Of a stretch of 6,899 nt of DNA, positions 1 through 5,535 are shown piece after piece. The stretch spans positions 1 through 6,899 of the forward strand of contig JAKADJ010000121.1 in NCBI GenBank assembly GCA_021820645.1, read 5' to 3'. Below the pieces are notes generated by a model. The model did no database searches. It saw nothing but the letters and a program-made list of their open reading frames with translations, and was not told where the DNA came from. Numbering within the stretch: the first letter of the stretch is position 1; every line of letters starts with the position of its first letter. Source of the DNA: Bacillota bacterium. GTDB lineage: Bacteria > Bacillota_E > Sulfobacillia > Sulfobacillales > Sulfobacillaceae. The position numbers were made by a program, and so were the translations under genes.

Positions 1-342
1 GAGCAAGAGGCAACCCAAAACAATGAGACGAACCCGGAGAAGAAGTCCGTAACCAAGCACCCGTTCTAACTCCAAACCTGCCAAGGCGGGAATGGTAAAT
101 TCCAGAGTGCCGACCCAGTCGATGCTGCGCTGCCGAACACGCGTTACGGTTCCCAGCAACGCAATGGCCGACATCGCCACAATCGAAGTGCCTTGGGCAG
201 ACCTAGGATGCCTTAAGCCGACCACAGCAATGATGGCCGGGATCGCGAGCACCGATCCCCCCGCCACAATCCATGGCCACGCGGCGCCGATCAAGATTCC
301 CGTTCCAAGGGCCAGTGTCATAGGCTCTAACGTAGGCGGCAT
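1..342 (-). CDS. Unrecognised integral membrane protein, N-terminal part only (runs off the left edge)
   Basis: This reading frame is open on the minus strand from an ATG at 342 to the window edge, giving 114 residues with no stop, so the C-terminus is missing. The visible part is very hydrophobic. Likely membrane segments lie near residues 8-26, 28-45, 53-67 and 96-114, and the short polar stretches between them carry basic residues (RHPR near 44-47, RVRQR near 68-72). No family motif is recognisable, so I assign no function. A purine-rich site, AGAGGAG (353-359), precedes the gene. It lies 10 bases from the ATG but only 7 from an in-frame TTG directly before it (343-345), so the TTG may be the real start. 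A farther in-frame ATG at 405 has no ribosome binding site. The gene is divergent from the YihY/BrkB gene. I am fairly sure it is real: it has a consistent membrane-protein pattern and a good Shine-Dalgarno sequence. Confidence 0.7.
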   Translation of the reverse strand, partial: MPPTLEPMTLALGTGILIGAAWPWIVAGGSVLAIPAIIAVVGLRHPRSAQGTSIVAMSAIALLGTVTRVRQRSIDWVGTLEFTIPALAGLELERVLGYGLLLRVRLIVLGCLLL

Positions 343-433
343 CAAGAGTGCACTCCTCTGTTTCTCGAGATACCGACTACTATTCCACAAGTGCTCGCAA
401 ATCATGACGGCGGCGATAGATAGAGTACACTAC

Positions 434-441
434 GGAGGTGA
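434..441 (+). promoter_or_regulatory. Near-perfect Shine-Dalgarno sequence of the YihY/BrkB gene
   Basis: GGAGGTGA at 434-441 is fully complementary to the usual 3' end of 16S rRNA. It overlaps the in-frame GTG at 438-440, so that GTG cannot use it as a start signal. The next in-frame start-like codon, CTG at 447-449, lies 8 bases after the GGAGG core, which is ideal spacing. The site therefore argues for initiation at CTG 447 rather than GTG 438. Confidence 0.6.
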
Positions 442-1283
442 GTCATCTGCATAAACTTAAACTTGACTGGGTGCGCCAATTAGCATCGCGGGTCGCACGC
501 GATGACGTCAGTTCCTACGCTGCTGCTCTCGCATATAACTTCTTGTTCGCGATCTTTCCCCTCATGTTGTTCCTCACGGCCCTCTTAGCATTTCTTCACT
601 TCCCGGATTTGCAACAGAGCATTCGTGGCCCTATCGCCACACTGGTTCCATCATCGGTGCTTCAGTTTATTTTGAGCACGCTGCAAGGCATCATTCACCG
701 TAAGAGTCCCGCGCTACTTTCGCTGGGTGCGCTAGCCTTCCTCTGGGCCATGTCTGGGGCATTTCGTCAGCTCATCGACGCGGTGAATCATGCCTACGAG
801 TTTCCCTATCCGCGGCGCCGTAAACTATGGCAAACCTATCTGATGTCTATCGGCCTCGGTCTTGGGGTTGGGGTGCTTTTAGTGATGGGCATCGGCCTTA
901 CTCTGTCTGGCGTCCGGGTGGTGCAGTGGGTTCTGCTCTGGGGCTTTGGACTTCACGCAACCCCATGGGTGGCTGATACCCTGCGTTGGGCCGCCGTTCT
1001 GGTTGGGTTTTTGTTCGTTTTGGCATTTCTCTATGCCTTTTTGCCGGATAAACCTCAGCCTTTTAAACTATGGACCTGGGGCGGAGTGTTTGCCCTCTTT
1101 ATATTCATTGGGATTTCTTGGGGTTTTTCATACTATGCGGGGCATTTCTCGTCCTACAATCGTATGTATGGCAGCTTTGGAGCTGTGATGATCTTGATGC
1201 TATACCTGTATTTACTAGCGTGGTCGCTCCTCCTAGGCGCAGAGATTAATGCCATGGTGCGACGGATGGCTAAACAGTCCTAG
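438..1283 (+). CDS. YihY/virulence factor BrkB family integral membrane protein
   Basis: The product has 281 residues, a usual length for the YihY/BrkB family (PF03631) of inner membrane proteins. Members have been called ribonuclease BN or virulence factor BrkB in the past, but their molecular role is not settled. About six membrane helices can be seen, near residues 27-53, 91-110, 134-158, 183-202, 212-232 and 246-268. Family hallmarks are SSYAAALAYNFLFAIFPL near 25-42, the WAMSGAFRQLIDAVNHAYE stretch near 103-121 followed by the basic PRRRK, and the C-terminal YGSFGAV plus LLLGAEINA near 244-272. The first possible start, GTG 438, overlaps the ribosome binding site, so CTG 447 may be the true start, removing three residues. 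The in-frame stop at 417-419 rules out a longer protein. The gene ends tail to tail with DUF445, overlapping it by four bases. It appears to be transcribed alone. Family assignment is secure; function is not. Confidence 0.92.
   Translation: MSHLHKLKLDWVRQLASRVARDDVSSYAAALAYNFLFAIFPLMLFLTALLAFLHFPDLQQSIRGPIATLVPSSVLQFILSTLQGIIHRKSPALLSLGALAFLWAMSGAFRQLIDAVNHAYEFPYPRRRKLWQTYLMSIGLGLGVGVLLVMGIGLTLSGVRVVQWVLLWGFGLHATPWVADTLRWAAVLVGFLFVLAFLYAFLPDKPQPFKLWTWGGVFALFIFIGISWGFSYYAGHFSSYNRMYGSFGAVMILMLYLYLLAWSLLLGAEINAMVRRMAKQS
1280..1283. other. Shared palindromic stop (CTAG) of two convergent genes
   Basis: CTAG reads TAG at 1281-1283 on the plus strand, ending the YihY/BrkB gene, and TAG at 1282-1280 on the minus strand, ending the DUF445 gene. 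There is no intergenic space, and I see no strong hairpin with a T-run near the junction, so transcripts of the two genes probably overlap at their 3' ends. Confidence 0.9.
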
Positions 1284-2509
1284 AGGTGTAGGAAGGTGTG
1301 CACCAGTACGGATAACAAGAGACCCACGAGGCCCCCTACTAAGGCTCCATTGACCCGAATCCACTGGAGGTCGCGACCCACGTACCATTCTAACTTGTTG
1401 ATCCAGTCGCGCTCGTCCATCTGGGTGAGGTTGTCCCGAACTAAGCGGCCGATAACCGGGTGGTAGCGGCGCACCAATTGAACGGTGGAGCTCTTAACCA
1501 TGGTTTCCAAGACCGCCTGGTGCTCGGGATTGCTGTCCAACATATCGGCAATTTGATGTCGAAATCGTCCCACAGCCTGTGCGAACTCCCCGTTATTAAC
1601 CGTGTTCCGCAATTGGCCGGCCCCGAGATCGACCAATCGTAGCCAAGGGATTTGATGAATGGCGTCGGTCTTCACCATTTCAATTCGAGCCCTGAGCTTC
1701 TCGTCATCCCGTAACGTCATCATGATACGCACCAACGCCAACTCGAACTGATCGAGGGCCTTGTCGGACATCAGCCATTGGACCAATTGATCTTTAACCG
1801 TTTTACTAAGATCTTGGTAGTCGACCGTACCTAACGATTCTAAGAGCCCGAGCAACAGTTTTTGCGTGGTGGTTTTAGTGTAGTTCTCTAAGAGTGCCTT
1901 GAGCCGTTCTTCCATATCCTCAGTAAATTCCACGCTCTCCAACACGGTTATCACATGGCGGCTAAGGAATCGAAAGAGGCTCCTATCATTACCACTCTCA
2001 ATAAGCCAGCGCATCAAATTGACCAGATAATCGGATAACGTAATGCTTTCACTTTTAGTTTCAGCGAACTCTTGGACCATCTGAGCTATTTGCTCCATGG
2101 GAAGGATTTCGAGTAATTCGAGAATCACATCACGAACCACCCCATCAAGTCTTGAACTTTCAGAGCGCAAAATCCGGATAATTTGAAGTCCAATATTAAG
2201 TTTTTCAATGTTGGCCTCGATGAAAGTGACCGACAACAGCTCCTGTTCAACCATGGTGGCAATGGCCTCAATGATGCGTTCCCGATTGGCCGCAATAATC
2301 GAGGTGTGGGGTAGCCACTTCTGACCTAAGGGATGGCGAAACAATGCCGTCACGGCGTACCAATCGGCAATTCCTCCGGCCAAACCCGCCAAGGCCATGG
2401 TTTCCACGTACTGGGCCAGGAGGTAATGCCGGAACCACAACGTGCTCACGAACAATAATAAGGCAATGGCTAAAGCCAAGTTAGCCCACCGTCGTTGCAT
2501 GCTATCCAT
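1280..2509 (-). CDS. DUF445 family membrane-anchored protein
   Basis: The product has 409 residues and belongs to the DUF445 family (PF04286; relatives are E. coli YjiN and Bacillus YheB), whose biochemical role is unknown. One hydrophobic helix lies at about residues 9-26. It is followed by the family's most conserved segment, GGIADWYAVTALFRHPLG at 45-62, and then PHTSII near 67-72. The long middle part, about 75-370, is mostly amphipathic helix, rich in E, L, R and I. The C-terminus carries the other hallmark, DLQWIRVNGALVGGLVG, leading into a last membrane helix near 388-406. Both ends therefore appear anchored in the membrane. A strong site, AAGGGAGG (2512-2519), lies only 2 bases from the first ATG (2509) but 11 from the ATG at 2500, so translation may start at the fourth residue. 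The MFS gene lies 47 bases upstream on the same strand with no terminator between, so cotranscription is likely. The 3' end overlaps the YihY/BrkB gene. Confidence 0.92.
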   Translation of the reverse strand: MDSMQRRWANLALAIALLLFVSTLWFRHYLLAQYVETMALAGLAGGIADWYAVTALFRHPLGQKWLPHTSIIAANRERIIEAIATMVEQELLSVTFIEANIEKLNIGLQIIRILRSESSRLDGVVRDVILELLEILPMEQIAQMVQEFAETKSESITLSDYLVNLMRWLIESGNDRSLFRFLSRHVITVLESVEFTEDMEERLKALLENYTKTTTQKLLLGLLESLGTVDYQDLSKTVKDQLVQWLMSDKALDQFELALVRIMMTLRDDEKLRARIEMVKTDAIHQIPWLRLVDLGAGQLRNTVNNGEFAQAVGRFRHQIADMLDSNPEHQAVLETMVKSSTVQLVRRYHPVIGRLVRDNLTQMDERDWINKLEWYVGRDLQWIRVNGALVGGLVGLLLSVLVHTFLHL

Positions 2510-2556
2510 CGCCTCCCTTGCCTATCTTACCTAACGCGGCCACCCGGAGCAAAATT

Positions 2557-3768
2557 TCAGGCCACGACAATGCGACTCCAGATTTGTCGTGCCAGGGTTG
2601 CCACCCCGCCTTGAATCATAGACGTTCCGATTAATAACCCCACCAGAATGCCTGGGCTAGGATAAACGGCGTATGCCGCTACCAAAATTGCAATGCTAAA
2701 AAGGCGACCAAGATTCAACCCAATTTCGCGACTCAATGTATAAGCCACCCGGTGCTCACCAATATTCGGATCTTGGTCCATCACGTCCAGAGGAATGGCC
2801 GCATTGGGAATCATGTACCATGGCATGGTAAATCCCGTTACAATCCCATAGATAAATACGAAGGGCCATGACGTATGAATCAACAGGATCAAAGCCGCTG
2901 CCGTCATTCCGAACGTCCCAATCCATAAAGCCTTCACACGGCGCTCTGGCGTCACCCATCGGGGCACCCAGAGCGAGGTTCCAGTACGTACCAGCGCTGT
3001 TACCCCTCCGAAGACACCTACGGCCCACGCTTGCCGGGTCGCGATATAGACTAAAAACACCCCAGCCAGACCTGTGATCCCTTCCCGAGTGCCCCGAATC
3101 ACTAAGGAACTAAATGCCTTGGACCACAATCGGTCGCGCCACGGCAACGCCAGGCTAAACGTGAGAGGAATCCGGCCGAGAGGAGGCCCTGGTTCGACTC
3201 GTAAGCTTAGAACAAACGTAAGACCATACATGATGGTCGCTAACAAAAACAACGCCACATAGCCGATAATTCCTGGAATGGCGCTAACAATCACCCCCCC
3301 GGCTAAAGGACCAAGGATTCCCGTTACGCTCCCAAGCGCCGAACTGACACCATAAAACCGAATCCGTTGTTGAGCAGGTACGGTATCAAATGTCATCAAG
3401 TTCACACCAAACCAGAACACGCCTTGAGCTACTCCATAAAATAGGCCGAGCCATCCAATGTAACCTGAAGCTCGTGTTAGCAGGGCCAGCAAACTAACAT
3501 AAAACAGCGTGGTAAGGACCAATCCCCATTGGTAGGCAAATAATGGGGTCTTCCGCTTAAAAAGCCACGCCACCCCATAGAAAACGAATGTCAGTGAAAT
3601 GAAATAGGCTCCGTTAAAGATAGCCAGGGCTTTTAACTGACCAGTGACGACAAAGATAAAAAGATTCACAAACGTTGATGCAAGGGCTCCTGCCACGTTG
3701 GAACCCCCATAGGTCCACAATAATCGCCGCGTGGCGTGGGTCAATCGTTCGGGCCGCGTTGTGCTCAT
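2557..3768 (-). CDS. Major facilitator superfamily (MFS) transporter
   Basis: The product has 403 residues and about 12 membrane helices, the size and layout of a drug- or metabolite-type MFS permease in the cytoplasmic membrane. Helices lie roughly at 18-41, 48-70, 78-98, 103-124, 142-163, 167-189, 219-242, 247-267, 279-297, 301-322, 351-369 and 372-392. The glycine-rich SSALGSVTGILGPLAGG (142-158) resembles the conserved fifth helix (motif C) of exporters. The polar loop after helix 6 (about 190-218) separates the two halves. SREIGLNLGR (346-355), just before helix 11, contains charged residues suited to a transport path. The substrate cannot be told. TAGGAG sits 6 bases before the ATG, a good ribosome binding site that supports this start. 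The gene is divergent from the pyrophosphatase and is followed by DUF445 in a likely two-gene operon. A run of seven G on the coding strand (3294-3300) falls in the codons for residues 157-159; the frame is intact. Confidence 0.9.
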   Translation of the reverse strand: MSTTRPERLTHATRRLLWTYGGSNVAGALASTFVNLFIFVVTGQLKALAIFNGAYFISLTFVFYGVAWLFKRKTPLFAYQWGLVLTTLFYVSLLALLTRASGYIGWLGLFYGVAQGVFWFGVNLMTFDTVPAQQRIRFYGVSSALGSVTGILGPLAGGVIVSAIPGIIGYVALFLLATIMYGLTFVLSLRVEPGPPLGRIPLTFSLALPWRDRLWSKAFSSLVIRGTREGITGLAGVFLVYIATRQAWAVGVFGGVTALVRTGTSLWVPRWVTPERRVKALWIGTFGMTAAALILLIHTSWPFVFIYGIVTGFTMPWYMIPNAAIPLDVMDQDPNIGEHRVAYTLSREIGLNLGRLFSIAILVAAYAVYPSPGILVGLLIGTSMIQGGVATLARQIWSRIVVA

Positions 3769-3792
3769 TCCTGTCTCCTACCTCAATGGACC

Positions 3793-3821
3793 ATATTGGC
3801 ATACCGTCCCTTCAGGGTCAA
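3793..3821 (-). promoter_or_regulatory. Candidate promoter of the MFS-DUF445 genes
   Basis: On the minus strand a good -35 box, TTGACC (3821-3816), is followed after 17 bases by CAATAT (3798-3793), a poor match to a -10 box. It lies in the divergent gap about 25 bases before the MFS start codon. The -35 match and spacing support it; the weak -10 keeps confidence low. Confidence 0.25.
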
Positions 3822-3829
3822 CATCAGGA

Positions 3830-3858
3830 TTGATTTTCTCCATCGCATCCGCCACAAT
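3830..3858 (+). promoter_or_regulatory. Candidate sigma-A type promoter of the pyrophosphatase gene
   Basis: TTGATT (3830-3835) and CACAAT (3853-3858) are 17 bases apart, and each matches the consensus at four of six positions. The -10 box lies 35 bases before the pyrophosphatase start codon, leaving room for a short leader and the ribosome binding site near 3880-3886. Together with the minus-strand candidate it would make the 125-base gap a divergent promoter region. Confidence 0.35.
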
Positions 3859-3893
3859 ATCCCAAGAAAATCGACAGAAGGTGAGGCCATAAC

Positions 3894-4373
3894 ATGGACG
3901 TAGAAGTCATTATTGAAATCCCTCAAGGGAGCCAAAACAAATACGAGGTCGACCATGAATCCGGTAAGATACGACTCGATCGGGTTCTTCATTCGCCGTT
4001 TCATTACCCGATGGAATACGGATTTGTAGATCACACCCTAAGCGAAGACGGGGACCCCATCGACGTGATGGTGCTGACGAGCTTTCCTACCTTTCCGGGT
4101 TGCGTGATCAATGCCCGGATCGTGGGGCTTTTGGAAATGACAGACGACAAAGGAATCGACAACAAAATCTTAGCGGTCGCGGTCGATGACCCACGATTCA
4201 CCCACATTACAAATTTGGACCAAGTCAACGGCCATACCCTCAAGGAAATCGCCCATTTTTTTGCCACCTATAAACAACTTGAAGGAAAAGCCACCACGAT
4301 TGGTGGTTGGTTGCCGAAAGAAGACGGGGAACGTGTACTGGCTGAAAGCCGGTCCCGATATCAACCGCATTAA
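3894..4373 (+). CDS. ppa: Inorganic pyrophosphatase, family I (soluble)
   Basis: The enzyme hydrolyses pyrophosphate to two phosphates in the cytoplasm, with Mg2+, pulling nucleic acid and other biosynthetic reactions forward. The family I signature DGDPIDV is at residues 52-58. By hand alignment with E. coli Ppa, every active-site residue I could place is kept: E8, K16, E18, R30, Y38, Y42, D52, D54, D57, D84, D89, K91, Y126 and K127 (E. coli E20, K29, E31, R43, Y51, Y55, D65, D67, D70, D97, D102, K104, Y141 and K142). The protein has 159 residues; E. coli Ppa has 175 and a longer N-terminus, but short forms are common. The protein is therefore probably fully active. GAGG lies 7 bases before the ATG, supporting this start. 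The gene stands alone, with its own likely promoter, between an MFS gene facing away and the ArAE-like gene, which it overlaps by four bases tail to tail. Many Firmicutes use the unrelated family II enzyme instead. Confidence 0.97.
   Translation: MDVEVIIEIPQGSQNKYEVDHESGKIRLDRVLHSPFHYPMEYGFVDHTLSEDGDPIDVMVLTSFPTFPGCVINARIVGLLEMTDDKGIDNKILAVAVDDPRFTHITNLDQVNGHTLKEIAHFFATYKQLEGKATTIGGWLPKEDGERVLAESRSRYQPH
4370..4373. other. Shared palindromic stop (TTAA) of two convergent genes
   Basis: TTAA reads TAA at 4371-4373 on the plus strand, ending the pyrophosphatase gene, and TAA at 4372-4370 on the minus strand, ending the ArAE-like gene. As at the other convergent junction, no intergenic sequence remains for a dedicated terminator. 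Confidence 0.9.
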
Positions 4374-5506
4374 TCGGACGTGGTCACGAGTGGTACTAAG
4401 AGATGGGCGGAGACCGTCAGGTCTTCGCTCATCTTTTCCAAATCAGAGACCACCGCCGCAATATCGAGAAATTGCATGGCATGATTCCTCAGTAATATAT
4501 CGGCAGCTTGATACAGAAGCCGGGAACGCCGATTGCCGGCCGCGGCGAGAAGCTCATCCAGATGCACGGCCGCGTTCCGGTCTTGTCCCCGAATCAGGAC
4601 GGCATAAATCGCGAGCGCTTGCTGCATCACGGTAAAGAGGTCCATCATCTCGGCGGCGACCGGGGACCCTAGGGCTCCAAACGTCTGGGTGACGTCCCGA
4701 TTCAACGTCACGAATAGTGTCCGAGCAATCCCACGCACTTGGCTGACCGAGTGCTCCAAGACCACAATAGCATGGCGGAGTCGCATTAATCGCGACTTTC
4801 GATGGCGTAATAAGTAGTTCCATTGCAGGCTGGCCTCCGCCTGGTGAATCGCACTTTGGGCATAGTGCAATGCACGATCCACCTCCCGCGCTCGGGCTAA
4901 GTGACGATTGGCTTCTTCAGATTCGAGTCCATCTATCAGATCATCTCGAATTCCACTCAGTACTTGCCCGATAGCCGCAGCCAGCCCATCCAAGGCCGTT
5001 TCGGCAATTCCCGTAAAATCGGGAGGCACCACCAGAGCATTTACCACGATGGCCACCAGAGCCCCTAAAAAGGTGTCGAGAATCCGGGCTAGAGCGTACC
5101 CGGGGACGCTCGCCCCTATCGTCATCACCAGTAATGCACTGATCGCCACTTGAGGTATCCCTTGGGCTCCCAACTTGAGCCGCGTCGCAATCATCATGGA
5201 CACGAACACCAATATCCCAATGCTCCAAGCTGAATTCCCCATCACATGCACTGCAAGGAGTGCCACCAGGATCCCGGCCACCACCCCGACCACTCTTTGC
5301 AGGCCTCGCGAAACCGACTCCTTGACGGTGACTTGCACAGACAAAATAGCCGCCAGTGGCGCAAAATATGGTCTCGGGCTGTCCAGTAGAATCCGAGCCA
5401 ATCCCCATGACAGCCCAGATGCTAAGCCGGTCTTTATGACCTGAAGCGTAGTCCCCCAGTGAATATGCTTCAGGCTCTTCGCAAGGCGCATTCGTCGGGA
5501 GCTCAT
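4370..5506 (-). CDS. Aromatic acid exporter (ArAE/DUF939, FUSC-like) family membrane protein
   Basis: The product has 378 residues with two parts. The first ~162 residues are membrane helices, near 22-40, 46-60, 70-88, 92-108, 117-134 and 140-160. The rest (about 165-378) is a soluble, mostly helical region rich in A, L, R and E that should lie in the cytoplasm. The segment from FAPLAAILSVQVTVKES (48-64) through RGLQRVVGVVAGILVALL (67-84) is typical of ArAE_1/DUF939 and FUSC-like proteins; some members of the wider superfamily export aromatic carboxylic acids. The substrate here is unknown. The gene follows the amidase by 29 bases on the same strand and is probably cotranscribed. No Shine-Dalgarno sequence is visible before the ATG at 5506, which sits inside a hairpin; a second in-frame ATG at 5491 also lacks one. 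Translation may depend on the upstream gene. An in-frame TAG just upstream excludes a longer form. Family call is good; transport role is inferred. Confidence 0.85.
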   Translation of the reverse strand: MSSRRMRLAKSLKHIHWGTTLQVIKTGLASGLSWGLARILLDSPRPYFAPLAAILSVQVTVKESVSRGLQRVVGVVAGILVALLAVHVMGNSAWSIGILVFVSMMIATRLKLGAQGIPQVAISALLVMTIGASVPGYALARILDTFLGALVAIVVNALVVPPDFTGIAETALDGLAAAIGQVLSGIRDDLIDGLESEEANRHLARAREVDRALHYAQSAIHQAEASLQWNYLLRHRKSRLMRLRHAIVVLEHSVSQVRGIARTLFVTLNRDVTQTFGALGSPVAAEMMDLFTVMQQALAIYAVLIRGQDRNAAVHLDELLAAAGNRRSRLLYQAADILLRNHAMQFLDIAAVVSDLEKMSEDLTVSAHLLVPLVTTSD

Positions 5507-5520
5507 GCCGGTAGCATGAG
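5502..5520 (-). promoter_or_regulatory. Hairpin enclosing the start codon of the ArAE-like gene
   Basis: On the minus strand CTCATGC and GCATGAG are perfect inverted repeats of 7 bases separated by the 5-base loop TACCG. The 3' arm contains the ATG start codon (5506-5504). The 5' arm contains another ATG (5517-5515) that opens a four-codon frame whose TGA overlaps the gene start as ATGA. With no Shine-Dalgarno site nearby, the structure would be expected to limit independent initiation. Whether it folds and regulates in the cell is inference. Confidence 0.4.
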
Positions 5521-5535
5521 GGTCTTGACGAAGAT

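Noticed and set aside
92..454. A 120-residue open frame on the plus strand covering the left edge and the divergent gap
   Set aside because: It lies opposite the membrane-protein frame, has no ribosome binding site and has a composition typical of antisense reading. The minus-strand frame has hydrophobic helices and a Shine-Dalgarno site.
404..454. A 16-codon upstream reading frame overlapping the YihY/BrkB start
   Set aside because: It has an ATG but no ribosome binding site, and its overlap with the Shine-Dalgarno region is explained by chance; no evidence of translation.
3783..4034. An 83-residue minus-strand frame covering the divergent gap and the pyrophosphatase start
   Set aside because: It is antisense to a certain pyrophosphatase gene and lies across the promoter region; no ribosome binding site or family motif supports it.
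4355..4377. Inverted repeat CCGAT / ATCGG around the pyrophosphatase stop as a terminator
   Set aside because: The stem is only 5 bp with a 13-base loop and no T-run follows on either strand, so a working intrinsic terminator is not supported.
4186..4635. A 149-residue plus-strand frame across the pyrophosphatase and ArAE-like junction
   Set aside because: It is an out-of-frame reading of the first gene and antisense to the second, with a basic, low-hydrophobic composition and no motif.
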